A stretch of DNA of 64,000 bases from Plotosus lineatus (lineage: Eukaryota; Chordata; Actinopteri; Siluriformes; Plotosidae), in contig CM045737.1 of the NCBI GenBank assembly GCA_024760905.1, positions 16,704,348-16,768,347 of the forward strand. Reading direction: 5' to 3'. How positions within the stretch are numbered: the first letter of the stretch is position 1; the number at the start of each line of letters is the position of its first letter. The notes under the pieces are model-generated. The model saw nothing but the letters and a program-made list of their open reading frames with translations. It was not told where the DNA came from and did not search any database. Shown piece after piece: positions 10,601 to 21,783 of the stretch. The translations under genes and the position numbers were made by a program.

Positions 10601-13600
10601 TTACTCTCGAAGCACAAGCCATATGGTCAAATGTTTATGGACATGAACACCACATCTATAAAATCAGCCCCCTCAATATTTTAACAGTGACGTTATCATC
10701 GTCACTTATTCCAGGGTTGGGTCGCAGGAGCAGCAGCCTAAACAATGAGGTCCAGACGTCCTTCTCCCCAGCCACTTCCTCCAGCTCTTTAAGAGGACAC
10801 CGAGGTGTACCCAGACAAGCCGAGAGACATAGTCCCTCCAGCATGTTCTAGGTAGGTGTTTTGCTGTAAAGCGGAGCCTGTACCGGTCTGTCGTGGTGAA
10901 GAGGGAGCGGAGCCGCAAGGCAAAGCTCTCAATTTACCAGTTAATGTACGTTCCAATCCTCCCCTATGGTCACAAGCTTTGGGTAATGACCAAGATCGCG
11001 GATACAAGCGGCTGAAATGAGTTTCCTTCGCCAAATGGCAGGGCTCTCCCTTAGAGATAAGGTGAGAAGCTGAACCATCTGGGAAGAGCTCGGAGTAGAA
11101 CCGCTGCTCCTCCACATTGAGAGGAGCCAGTTGCGGTGGCTCGGGCATCCAGTCAGAATGTCCCCCAAATGCCTGCCTGGTGTGCCGTTTCTGGCATGTC
11201 CAACTGGGAAGAGACCCCGGGGTCGATCTAGAACACGCTGTCACTATTCTCATAATACGGGCGGCAGCGGGGCGAGTGGCCATAAACATTTGACACAAAA
11301 AACACACCATGCAGAAGGGAGATATGAACCTGAGCTGCTGAAATCGAGGGCGACTATGGTGTCTCCTGCAGCTGGAGCCAGAAGGGTGAGAGCTTCTGGC
11401 TCGTCCTTTAGCTTCTCATACAGGCTCTTGGGGCTCTCCACAGAGCATGTGAGCTCGTTCTGCTTGAAGAGCTTCATCATATCCATAACTGAATTGTCCT
11501 CCTGCTCCACTTGTATCGCCTCCTCCTTCTCCACAGTCTTCTCCACCATCTTCTCAGACACAGTTTGTTGCAGAGAAAGAACCATGTCCTCCTCCACAAC
11601 ACCACTGCAACACATAAGCACAATCAAAAATAGTATATATTACCACAGTCTGTTTAATAGAGGGAGCAGAAATGCAGCCTCAGGAATAAAGTATTTTAGA
11701 AATAAATGGAAATTGGGTCTCACCTGAGAACGTAGTTGACACACACAATGCATTGTGGCTGGGAATTCTTGGGGTTATAAATAACCGTGGCTTGAGTTTC
11801 AACCCATACGTAACCTGCTTTCTTGGCTAGCATTCGATACTGACCTGTGGTTGCCTGGCCCTTTGCGAACACTGAGAAAGAAAACTTCATCAGGCAAATT
11901 CTTCAAGCATGAACCATGTGATAGTTTAATGGTTCAATGGAAAAATAGAGTGCAAAGCATTATCAGTGGGTTTTTTTTCTTCACACTGGCATTCAGCATG
12001 TATGATTACAAGAAAACAAGAAGTGTCATGATCACTATGCAGCATAGAAACGACCCAAAGAAACTCACAATTATGATGAGTCTTTTTAAGGTGGTCAGAG
12101 TCCAGGGCATGGTAGTATTCATACACCGACCTATTTAATAAGTCATCTGGCTCATGTCCCATCAGCTCTGTGATTCTGTGGGATAATGGATACGATTAGT
12201 CAACTAAAGCTCAAGAAAAATAGCAATTAAATCTTAGTATATTCAGGAAACAAAGCATCATCAGTACAATCATATACAATGCAAATTATTTACATTAAAG
12301 CTTTACAGTTAGCATTAAGGTATAGATTAAGACAATTTAACACTCCATGAGCTGCCACCATTTTTTTTTTGCTTCTGTTACAGTAATAACTAAATACTAT
12401 TATTAAATGCAAGTGAAAAAGTCCAGCATGTGTAGAACATTAAAATGGGTTTCACCATATTCAGAAGTTAATTATTTAAAGACACCACTAGGTGGTGGTA
12501 AAGCCCAATAGTACACACTGGGCACAGGAAGTTTAAGACTCACTAAAACCCTAACATGGCTGAAGAAAATTGGTTTAAAAAAGAAAAATTAGATATAATA
12601 TATATATATTTTTTTTAAATAAATCAAATGGCACTGCTGTATGGAAAAAAAAAAAACATATATGTTATTGAGTAAGTACAGTACTATGAGCTATTTTCAC
12701 CTTTCATCACAGTAAGAGAACTTCATGTCCAAAGTATGGCGGCTGAGGAAGGTTTTGCTATCCAGAGGCACCTCGATGTTGGATGGGTGTGGGATGGGTT
12801 CACAGATCAAGATCAGATAGGTAATAGAAGGCTCCTTAACACCACCATCAGCAGAGCTGTTACTGTGCTCTTGAACTCGCACATGTCCTGTGCAGTGAAG
12901 AACCTGGAAAGCAATACAGACCAGCATAAACAAGAATGAGCAAGGATAAATTACAGTCTCACTACAAGTAAAACTGCCTCGAGTACTTGACAACAGTTAA
13001 AATTTGAGAAGATAATGCACTGTTCTGTTCAGTGAGCCAAAAATAACAAGTAACAAAGACATGCTACTGAAAAAAAATATTTCCCTTTTCTTCTGCATGT
13101 CCTTACAAAGATGTAATTTCAGGTATATACACTGGGATTTTAACCACACCATTAAAGTGGTTTATTTTGTATCGGAAAATGTTAATAGTAAGGGTTACCA
13201 TACATGCATCCAAATGTATTAAATTATGGAGCAATTAGTAATGAACACACAGGCTTACTTTCCAAGTGGCAGACTTGACATTAACGGTGCGTCCTCGACT
13301 AGTGAGCGTGCACTTCATACGCAGGAAGAAGCTTCTCTCTGTGTTCTGTTCCTTGGTTTTCTTGGACCCTACACAATCAGCAAGGAACACAAAGCCATTG
13401 GCTGAAGTCAAATTAAATGAATTGAATTCATCTCAAGAGTGTTTAGATTTGTGTTACTCAGCAGTCACAACTATGGGAAAGGAAGTGTGTGGCTCACCAG
13501 TTCTGTGCACCATCATCTCCCTTACTTCCTCGTGATCACAGGGGTGCGCAAAGTCAAAAATACTATGTCCGGTCAAATCAAACTGAGAGAAACAAACAAA

Positions 13601-16600
13601 CAAACAGTATTACACAGAAAAGCTGAGAGCACAAAAGCTACAAAACCTCCATGAATCTGGGTGAAAATCTACCTGGGTAAGACCCATGCATTTGCAGACA
13701 TTTTCAGACAGATAGACCATGTCTCCCTCTTCAGATAGCACCATTAGGAAGCCGTCCATGGCCTTCAGGTAGAAGCTGTTGAGTTGGCTCTCCAGTTCAG
13801 ATTCTCTCTCATCTTCATCTAAACACAAAAGAGACGGTTCGAACTAACCATGTAAAATCACTCACTTCACATTTGAAAAATTACATTCCATCATCAGTGC
13901 ACAGTTCATTTACTGCTTAAACATTCTATAGATAATGCTGTATTTATGTCTCTTGCTTACTTACAAAGGAAGGCCAGTTTAAAAATAAATAAATAGTGAT
14001 AATACTGACACATGGAAAAACACACCCAGAGATATTCTAAACAGTTTGGGCAAGATGCCGTTGTATTTTTGAATGATAATTTTTAAATAGTGGTTGCGGC
14101 AGATAGGTGCATGCATAGAAACACTTTTATTGGCAAGGAAACAAAATCAGAAGCATGCAGTCCATATTAGCTTGTGCACATTCCCTTTGCCTGGCAGCTG
14201 TTAATTAGTGGCCAAGGAAATACGTTAAACTTTAACGCTAATCTGAGCATTTTAGGTTTCACTTGTCACAGGAAACAGTACAGCAGTGATTACACCTATC
14301 CACTGATGCTTGGACTGACCAAAGTTCAGCAGTTTCCTCATGCGCAGGTAGCTGATGGTGAGCCTCATGATGGAGGCCTTATCCATGTGAGAAGTGACAT
14401 TGTGAGGCAGAGGCAGCTGGTGCGCTAGTTCGTAGAACACCTCAGACTCCTTGCCCCTCCGACATCGGGCCGCATCCCTGGACTTCTCCTTCCTGCGCTC
14501 CGAGCTCACCCTATTTATATATAAAAAAATAAAATAAAAAAAAAAAAACACACACACACACAGAGGGAATTACTCTAGCAGTGCACCTACAAGTCTCCTG
14601 CTAAGCTTGTATTAAACATCGGAAATGCATGCAAGATCGTCTCCGTTTAATTCTGTTTCATTTCATTTGTATATCCCTTGCATATGCAGTCTTTTAGCCT
14701 AACACACACTAAAAGAATGAACGGTCACTTAAACTGATCAGATGTGGAACAAAGGTAATGCAGATCAGACAAACCTACCAAGACCAAAGGTTAGTGTATT
14801 ATAGCCACACTCAGTATCCAACTTCCCATCGTAAACAGAGCACAAAATATTATACAATACAATTGAAAGAAGAAGTTTTTCAACTTATTCAACTGGTCGG
14901 CTACCTTGTTCCTCACATACCTCGCAATAATCCAGATAAGATAATGACAGTAGAACTTCATACACCTTTAACCTGCATGAGACAATTACACACGTCTTTT
15001 ATTTTCATTACTTGAAACTATTATAAATTTAAAAAATAGTTTAAAAATATTTCAGTGTTGTGGAAAAACTAACATTTATATGTAAAATATGGACACACTT
15101 TATATTTAATAGCTTTCATGCAATAATTCATCATATATGATTTTTAAAAATGTTTCGAGTAAGCCCTCACTGAATGCTTCAAAAAAATTTCCATTTAGTT
15201 TTGAGTACAAGGAGAGTTCAAAGGAAATGGAAATGTTCTGCAGTAACCACCCACATACTAACCGTCTACAAATGTCCATGTGGAATATAAGAGCCCTGCC
15301 CGTTAAAAATAAATAAATAAATAAATAAGGCCTAATATCTTGTTCTTTTACTTCAGAAACCCAAGAAAGCTGATGCAATCATGTTTAGGCATCACTGCAG
15401 AACATAATAGTCATAATATCAAAAGGGTGACCTGGACAGTCTGGATATTTTTGGAAGTAAAAGCCAGCCAAAAGCAGGAGGACATCTGGCAACAAAGAAC
15501 TAGCAGCTGGTGCTGTTTAAGTGGCATTTTTATAACTGTAATTTAATTCTTTTTGAGGAAACCAATTGTGAAGTGCAGTATTATGGAAATGACATGCTAA
15601 ACCTTTACATTGTCTTATGTCTTAAAATCATTAAAAAAACAAACAAACAAACAAAAAAAATGGCGGGAGGTGTACGATACTTGTGCGTCTCTGATTTAAA
15701 AGCATGAAAGTAAGAAAAACCAACTTCAGTTGTGAGCTACTAATCTGGACACAGATCATGCCTGCCTTTCAGGGATTGAAAATTAGGTGTTTTATTGCAA
15801 TAACTGCATAATAGATCTGGACAAAAGCATCGTGCATGAGGCGGTATTTATAAAATTGGACAGACATACTGAGACTATTATGCGATGCATTCTGAGTGGT
15901 TGTCATCAAAATGTACTAAGAAGGCATTAGCTGTGGTGTAAATTTAGTGGGAATAAATGAGAGGAGATGAGAACCTTGTACAGATGTAGTCAGGATGTAG
16001 TATGAACCTGAAAACTATTGTTTTTCCATCTTGACCACGTCCCCACTGGGTTCATGGTCTTTGTCCGACTTCAATGGAGCACCAAGTTTGCCTCATTGCA
16101 ATTCCTACACACCCACACTATTATAAGGCAAACAAAGAACAGAATCGCCCAGTTTTGCAATCTTGGACACCTGGCCGCATAGAGCGGCATCATTGCAGGG
16201 ATTCATACTTGATTTTCCACTGTATGGAGCTCCTAAGCGCACAGATTGTAGTTATCTTTCTAATATTCTGTTTCCAAGGACAGCCGTGTTTCTAACTCAA
16301 CATTTGGGGACTTCAACTGCGTTGTGAAAATTGCAGTGTGTGTATTTTCAGTGTTTCCTTCACTACTTCTGTGAGCACCATGCAAACACTACTGGATCAA
16401 ATATATCATGGACAACAGTAACATTGGTGAAACACAAGCACACAGAACTCAGAAAGGAAAATAAAAGTTTTAATACTTCACGCGACAGTCCTAATTAATT
16501 AGTCTGGTCATGATTTCCTCCAGGTGGGAATGTCAAATCTACAGTCTGTCTTGCAGCTGAATCACGAGACAGCCAATGTGCGTCATAAGTATAACTAATC

Positions 16601-19600
16601 ATGATTGTACCTATCAAGGACAAACTGTATCATCAGTCATTAAGAGTAGTGCTGCAAACAGCCAACTGCGAGAACGAGTAAAATGCGAGTGTATAAGTGT
16701 TTTAGGTCAAGCGTTTTTACTTACATGTTAAAAGTTTAATTAAAAAAGTAAACATAGTGGAGGGTATTTTCTCCACTGTTGTTGTTGGCTGTTTTTTTTT
16801 TTTTAATTAGCAACCAGTTCACCTATGTACAGAACAAAGGAAAACCCAAGCAGATAAATTAGACGCCTGGGGTGTCCAGGAGAGTGTTCAAGTTTATCCC
16901 ACCTAATACATTCATTTCATCATGTACCTGCTGAGTCTTGGTATATATCACCTTTGGGCAATAAGCCTCCAATCCGGATGAATATATGCCAAAAAACATG
17001 TGCATCGGTACAAACAGCTGCAAGCAGTAGATGCTGATAAATCCCAAAAATCTACTTTGCTCTTCTATGGCCATATTTATTTGTATTAAAAATAAATCCC
17101 CAAATATGGTAAATAAGTTAATTTTGAAAAGTGTAGTCCCTTGCTCATGGCAGTGTTTGTTGCCCGTGTACATGTCAAATATGTCAAGTTTCAGAAACAG
17201 TGAAGTAAAATTTAAAAAAAAAATGGTTTGTGGCACTTGGTGGAATTTTTTTTTTTTTTAGAAAATTTATATGCTTTTCATGCCAAGGCATGTGCATTAT
17301 ACTGCCCAAATTACACACAGAAAAACTGAAATTTCCCAGAGGGGAATGAAAAGGTGAGTAATTTTAAAACGAATAATACCCAAGGTTATTCGTCGTACCG
17401 ATATTACAGGCTAGGAAAAAACTTGAATCTTGCAACCTTCATTAAGTCGCTCTATTTTTATCCAAAGTCTAAAATCATTTTACTCGCTGGAACAATGACA
17501 TAGCAGACTGTCAGTAATAACAAGGAAGGAAGTATATCAAGGTTGCCAAGACATCACCAGGAAGCAGAATTTTGTAACAGAAGGTATTTTAATCAGGAAT
17601 CAAGTGTCAAGACAATTATTTGAATGAAATGGCTTGAGGAAATGCATAAAAAACACTAACAAATTATTTGTTATAAGTGGGGACTGAATAAAACTAACAA
17701 AATTAATAATTTTTTTTAACTTCACTACTATCAAACATTTCACAGCGATCACAACAGATTGACTTTATAATCTTAACTACAGTGAAACCGCCACCATACT
17801 GCCAAGCTTTAATTTCTGTTAATTTCTGAAAACAAAACAAACAAAAAAAACAAACGAACAAAAAAAACAAAACAAAACTCATAACCATAGCCAAACATTG
17901 ATTACCAAGTCTATAGCCACCACCAAACATTAACTAACAAACCCATCACCAAGCTTTGATTACTAAATCCATAATCGTCACCAAAGTTTATCAAAGTACA
18001 TTAAGTGGAACTCAGACAGAACATGCAGCTGAAAAATTAGGGCATTCTGTCATTTTGATTCCTGAAAATTGAAACTGAATGTTTTTCTTGTTCTCATTTT
18101 TGATTGTTCTGGCCTAGTATCACTTCCAAAGTAGTTCTTCTTAATTGTATTTAGTTCACAGAATCAACAACATTATTAATACAATCCATCCACCTCCCCA
18201 AAAAAACCCACCAGGGATGTCATTACATACAGCAATTCAGAATATTAAAATATCCATACTCATGTACAATTTTCTCCACATTACCAGACTATCTACTGAA
18301 CCAATATAACTTGGTGGCGATACATGGTTCTGATTACTGTATGGTATATGATAGTGTAGTACAACACATTCATTTTCTGAACCGCTTAATCTTAATTAGG
18401 GTCGCAGGGAGGCTGGTGCCCATCTCAGCCAACTCTGGGCAAGGGCAGAGTACACCCTGAACAGCTCACTGGGGAATCGCAGGGCAAAAACTTGTTGACA
18501 GCTATGTAGCTACTCTTGACGAAAAAGTCAGCAATGGTTCTTTTACAGCCTCCCACCCACAAACAGTAAGAGACATGGCCGGCCTTTGATAACCCAGTCA
18601 GCTGCACTGGGGGGACAGCAGCGACAACTGTTGACAGTGGGGCTTGAACCCTTACCACAGCCCCTCAGTACAAAACATGTTTAGGATTATTTTTGATGAA
18701 CAAATTATTAAAAACAACCAAAACACCTCAAAGTCCGATCAATCACATGTCTCTTAACTTAAGGGCAAACAAGTTTGCCAAAGTCTCAGCTCTTAAAGCA
18801 ACATACCTATCAACCATGAACTCTACCTTGCAATTAAATCAAGGGACAATAAGGATGTTAGTTGGGCATAGATGTAACACTTCATATGTAACACAAATCT
18901 TAAGACATATAAAAAAGGAGAAAATGAAGGACTGTTTGTTGCTCCCTGAATTACCCTGTGTTTACAGTGGGGCCACAATGTCCATAACCTCCAGAACTAA
19001 AAAATTAAAAAGCATGGTGCTCCACAATTTATGATCACACTTGGAGCACATCTGGGGGATAAAAAGAAGGCAGAGTACACATCCAAGAGATGATACTTGA
19101 AGTCATGTTTCTAAGTTAAAATCCCCCAAGGTGAGTGAGCATCAAGGATTTAAAGTTTATTATGCTCTACTACGACTCCTACCTTCTGTCATGATTGACA
19201 TCATATGGTGGCAAAATACAGAGATCCCTCATTACTTCTTGCTTCAATTCATGCAGCTTCAGTGCATTGCCTTTTTTTTAAATATTCATCTAATCAAAAA
19301 ATAAGGAAATTAAGGAAGAATAGGGGGAAAGTTTAAGGAAAATCCTGCAAAACAAGGCCAATTATGCAACCCTCCCCCCCCCAAAAAAAAACAAAAACAA
19401 CCCCCCCATCAAAACTACTTACATTTTTATGTGAGGTGTGCATCTGTATTTATATTTCATTTTTATATTTTATTGACATCTTATGCATTATTTTTAATGT
19501 TTAATTGTTATTATTAGCATTTATAGCGTTGAATATGTATTTATTGATATTATACACACATACGCATGTACGTATACATCAGTCAGGGGGAGGCTGATCC

Positions 19601-21783
19601 TACTTCAGAAAATTCGGCAGTTGCGGGGGATCTCGGTCCCAATTAACTGTGGAAAGTGAGGGATCCCTGTATTTGATCATCAAAATTGTGTCACAGTCAT
19701 TACAATTCCATCAAGTTCCCTCAAGATCATCACAATTCCATCCCATACCCCCACTCCCCACACACACACACACACACACACACATACATAAGCACACAAC
19801 TATTCTATCAAATCATAAAGATCGTGGACATGATGGCCCAATGTGAATGCAGGATCAGCTTCACTTAATATGTACTAACGCACTTAACTTGTAAACCCTT
19901 TCACTGACTACTAGATTAAGTTCCCTGCCATATTTTAGCCTGGGCAACCAATCATAACCCCCCCCCCCCCTCCCCCCAACACACACAAGCTTTTTTTGTG
20001 TGCACAGTAGGGCATCAAATACTTTTTTCTGAAACTGGAAATAGAAAATGCAGCAGTGTACCCTAAACCTTTTTTTATCATCATTATTTATTCAGTTACT
20101 AGTCAAGGGCAGTGGTGGTCTGGTGGATAGGGTGCAGGATCGCTGATCTTAAGGTTGGGGGTTCTAGTTCCCCCCCTCCAGTGCAGCTATCTGGGTTATC
20201 AAAGGTGGGCTCTGTCTCTCACTGTCTATGGTGAGAGGCATGTAAAAGAACCATTGCTGAATTTCGTAAAGAGTAGCTGCAAAGCAGTTTCATTCCCTTG
20301 CTAAAAGGGTTGTCAGGAAGGACATCAAATGTGCGAATCAGATAATTTGCTGTGGCAACTCTCAAGAAGGGGGAAAAAGCAGAAAGTAAGAAAGAAAATT
20401 CAGTTACTAGTCAATAAAAATTACCTGAAATACCCATCATTTACTTGTACGGTTTTCACAGGGAACCTTAAATCATACTGAAAATTATATACAAGAAACC
20501 ATGTTACACACAATGACAAGAAAATCCATCAATGGCCACCATCCTTCAAACATAGAAAACCTAAGAGGCCAGTAAGTGGCTTGTGAGCTTAACTGTAATT
20601 AAAATCAAATCACCAAGTAGTCAATGAGACCACACCACTGAGGAAAAAGAAGAAAGAGAAGATAAGGCAGCACACTTAATGCAGTGTGATGAAACTACAG
20701 TATTCCCAACTGTACAAGAAATCATGTGTTACAACATCTGCATGTCCTTTGAAGAGTGAAATGTGTATAAAGGGCTATTCACAAGTTTTGTTTTGAAATG
20801 TACACTGTAGGACTGAAACAAAACAAATTCCTGAATGGGCTTATTCAAGTACTGTACTCCAATTTTTACTTGTTGACCTCTCACAATGAAAACATCATAA
20901 ACAAACAACGGCTAAACAGGAAGCATAACAGATAGATTACCACATTTTACTGGCAATCGTGGTCGGGCATAACCACACCATAAGCAGGAAATCCTATTGA
21001 CGTCAAAGCTTATACTGAGTAAGACAGGCGTGAAAACAGATGCCAAACTGAGGTTACAGGGGTGTCTGGCTCCTAATACAGGGGTTAAATGGTCAATTTA
21101 TGATAAAACATCACTTAAAAAACATAACTAAAATTATTTAAAATGCACTAAAATTTCTAGAGTCATTACAAGCAGATATTCTACAGTAATATTATTACCA
21201 TCATCGTCAGGCTTATGTTTACTGTACATACAGTATTCCACACGCCAAGTGATGCCACGCCGACATACTAATAACAATCAGAGAAAATGGAAAAACTTGG
21301 TCTCCATCTTAGCCTAATAGCATAACTCTTAATTTAAAAAAGTGGTCTGACTGCAAGTTGTATACTTTCATCTAATAAGAAAATAAAATTGCAATAAAAT
21401 TAGTGCATTTGTCTAATATAGGTGAATATTGGTACCAAGCTAACATTGTTCACATAAATAGTACCTCCAGTACTGACAACAGACTTTTTAAATAACAAAT
21501 AAATCGGATAACAATACTTAAATATAGGCATATATATATATATATTAATCTCATGTACAGAAATTCTGAATACATTGCTTATATTTTGTGTAAACTTGTT
21601 GTGAGAGAAATGCATTGGAGACAGAGCTTCGAGACAAAATGGCGACCCGGCTAACAGAAATGTTGTATGCTAACTTGAAGCGTTGTTGCTAACAGCAGCA
21701 CCACAAGTTTAAAGGCAGCCGACTGAAAGCAGAGAAAACCGTCCACTTTACCTTTTCTTTTCGGTGACAACTCCAGTATCCAT
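7452..21783 (-). CDS. hif1a: hypoxia-inducible factor 1 alpha, complete 15-exon gene
   Basis: Encodes the oxygen-regulated subunit of HIF-1, which pairs with ARNT in the nucleus and binds hypoxia response elements. Fifteen exons join with matching phases into 780 codons (family usually about 750-830). Domains in order: basic helix-loop-helix at about residues 14-70, PAS-A about 83-155, PAS-B about 225-300, oxygen-dependent degradation domain with two LxxLAP sites (Pro418 in [10 protein letters not shown], Pro559 in LEMLAPYIP), an RKRK nuclear-localisation motif near residue 675, and a C-terminal transactivation domain with Asn757 in [10 protein letters not shown], the FIH site. The start ATG at 21781-21783 was chosen because it gives the teleost-type N-terminus and no ATG lies in the roughly 240 bases upstream on this strand. 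Intron 1 is about 7.2 kb. Intron 9 holds a LINE insertion. The upstream neighbour is prkch in the same orientation. A teleost paralogue label (a or b) cannot be assigned from this window. Confidence 0.97.
7751..7868 (-). CDS. hif1a: hif1a exon 14, pre-C-TAD linker
   Basis: 118 bp, residues about 691-729. [20 protein letters not shown] then NKTILILPS, collinear with the segment before the C-terminal transactivation domain. Acceptor cccag, donor gtaaga, one base left over. Confidence 0.93.
7955..8807 (+). mobile_element. pogo/Tigger-like DNA transposon, non-autonomous, in hif1a intron 14/13 region
   Basis: Left end CAGTGGTACCTTGATTTACA after TA; right end gtaagtcaaggtacca is its inverted partner. 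Lies in the intron between hif1a exons 13 and 14. A frame at about 8514 ([15 protein letters not shown]) may be a transposase start. Internal poly-A (8189-8215) and poly-G (8309-8330) runs. Confidence 0.65.
9038..9143 (-). CDS. hif1a: hif1a exon 13, nuclear-localisation motif
   Basis: 106 bp, residues about 655-690. Encodes [20 protein letters not shown] then QAVGL. RKRK is the bipartite nuclear-localisation motif of HIF-1alpha. It is only open in one frame and was found by homology and phase. Confidence 0.92.
9477..9799 (-). CDS. hif1a: hif1a exon 12, second prolyl-hydroxylation site (CODD)
   Basis: 323 bp, residues 548-654. Begins [20 protein letters not shown]; Pro559 is the counterpart of human Pro564, the main VHL-recognition site. 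A Ser-rich inhibitory segment follows, with a sumoylation-like IKSEP. Donor gtacat. Confidence 0.95.
9900..10019 (-). CDS. hif1a: hif1a exon 11, degradation domain
   Basis: 120 bp, exactly 40 codons (508-547). [20 protein letters not shown] then [13 protein letters not shown] match the conserved block before the second hydroxylation site. Donor gtaaga. Confidence 0.94.
10169..10392 (-). CDS. hif1a: hif1a exon 10, degradation domain linker
   Basis: 224 bp, residues about 433-507. [17 protein letters not shown] is the conserved segment. The rest is Ser/Thr/Pro-rich and poorly conserved, as usual here. Donor gtaagc, phase 0. Confidence 0.94.
10690..11245. mobile_element. 5'-inverted (twin-primed) LINE fragment in hif1a intron 9
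   Basis: Two pieces of one LINE meet head to head. Minus strand 10855-10690 encodes WRDYVSRL and [20 protein letters not shown], the C-terminus of a teleost LINE ORF2. Plus strand 10865-11242 encodes the segment just before it ([34 protein letters not shown]). The tagaacacgctg / tagaacatgctg motif occurs at both junction sides. Heavily mutated. The clade (L2 or Rex type) is unresolved. Confidence 0.8.
11330..11604 (-). CDS. hif1a: hif1a exon 9, N-terminal oxygen-dependent degradation site
   Basis: 275 bp, residues about 341-432. Carries the first prolyl-hydroxylation motif [19 protein letters not shown] with Pro418. A Glu/Lys-rich stretch (about residues 358-377) precedes it. The donor is unusually weak (AG|gttcat), but it is the only site that keeps phase with exon 10 and matches the family sequence across the junction. 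Confidence 0.93.
11724..11871 (-). CDS. hif1a: hif1a exon 8, end of PAS-B / PAC motif
   Basis: 148 bp. [20 protein letters not shown] and [20 protein letters not shown] are the PAC segment that closes [13 protein letters not shown] leads into the degradation domain. Donor gtgaga. Confidence 0.95.
12069..12175 (-). CDS. hif1a: hif1a exon 7, PAS-B
   Basis: 107 bp. [20 protein letters not shown] then [15 protein letters not shown], the HIF PAS-B core. Donor gtgagt. The last T joins TG of exon 8 to give Leu where mammals have Met. Confidence 0.95.
12701..12903 (-). CDS. hif1a: hif1a exon 6, PAS-A/PAS-B linker and start of PAS-B
   Basis: 203 bp, residues about 189-256. [10 protein letters not shown] opens the exon. 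[20 protein letters not shown] and [16 protein letters not shown] mark the start of PAS-B. Donor gtgaaa, two bases left over. Confidence 0.95.
13259..13368 (-). CDS. hif1a: hif1a exon 5, PAS-A
   Basis: 110 bp. Encodes [20 protein letters not shown] then [16 protein letters not shown], the end of the PAS-A core. Donor gtaagc, phase 0 at the 3' end. Confidence 0.95.
13498..13582 (-). CDS. hif1a: hif1a exon 4, PAS-A
   Basis: 85 bp. Reads [20 protein letters not shown] then REMMVHRT. The HPCDHEE motif is the HIF PAS-A signature. Begins in phase 0 and leaves one G, which completes a Gly codon with exon 5. Confidence 0.95.
13673..13818 (-). CDS. hif1a: hif1a exon 3, start of PAS-A
   Basis: 146 bp, residues about 75-123. 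Contains [20 protein letters not shown], then [19 protein letters not shown] and the exon-terminal MGLTQ, all collinear with the first strands of the HIF PAS-A domain. Donor gtagat. Confidence 0.95.
14320..14510 (-). CDS. hif1a: hif1a exon 2, bHLH domain
   Basis: 191 bp, residues about 11-74. Holds the basic region ([20 protein letters not shown]) and the helix-loop-helix ([13 protein letters not shown] to [14 protein letters not shown]). The acceptor follows an A/T-rich tract with a CA microsatellite (minus-strand GT). The donor is gtcagt. The basic region has Cys and Gly where mammalian HIF-1alpha has Ser and Ser; I believe this is normal in fish orthologues. Confidence 0.96.
14511..18300. 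other. hif1a: hif1a intron 1, 3' part, mostly unique
   Basis: A/T-rich non-coding. Contains a short CA tract (14549-14561), small A-rich runs and a degenerate tandem repeat near 17.8-18.0 kb. No exon or RNA gene recognised. Confidence 0.5.
17790..17998. repeat. degenerate tandem repeat, unit about 30 bases
   Basis: Four or five variants of an accaa(a/g)cattgattacca-like unit, separated by an A-rich insert at 17829-17880. Old minisatellite. Confidence 0.5.
18366..18668 (-). mobile_element. SINE family A, tail type A1
   Basis: Minus-strand copy with the A1 tail (cctaattaggattaagcggt type). The tRNA-derived head is truncated after the B-box region. Part of a block also found at 23.2 kb. Confidence 0.85.
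18669..19218. other. hif1a intron 1 sequence, nothing recognised
   Basis: A 113-codon open frame (18693-19034, +) has no recognisable domain and an intronic antisense position, so it is treated as chance. Confidence 0.45.
19219..19669. mobile_element. TA-flanked MITE, pogo-like
   Basis: Starts TA|CAGAGATCCCTC and ends GAGGGATCCCTG|TA, so inverted ends with TA duplication. No coding. A relative lies at 42.99-43.45 kb. Confidence 0.7.
19755..19787. repeat. AC dinucleotide repeat
   Basis: (CA)n of about 30 bases in hif1a intron 1. Confidence 0.9.
20107..20397 (+). mobile_element. SINE family A2 with 17-bp target-site duplication
   Basis: Complete copy from gggcagtggtggtctggtgg to the gaaag tail. 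The exact direct repeat attcagttactagtcaa flanks it (20090-20106, 20398-20414). Lies in hif1a intron 1. Confidence 0.92.
20415..21751. other. hif1a intron 1, 5' part, nothing recognised
   Basis: A/T-rich unique sequence with a short TA run at 21533-21545. Chance frames only. Confidence 0.45.
21752..21783 (-). CDS. hif1a: hif1a exon 1, coding part
   Basis: ATG at 21781-21783 followed by [10 protein letters not shown] and two bases of an Arg codon, then donor gtaaag. It is too short to find by length. It was recognised from the teleost HIF-1alpha N-terminus and because its phase (two bases left over) matches the single leading G of exon 2. Confidence 0.93.

Noticed and set aside
11131..11727. 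198-codon plus-strand frame over hif1a exon 9
   Set aside because: It is part inverted LINE and part antisense of a real exon.
18693..19034. 113-codon plus-strand frame in hif1a intron 1
   Set aside because: No domain, low-complexity composition, no exon signals; consistent with chance.
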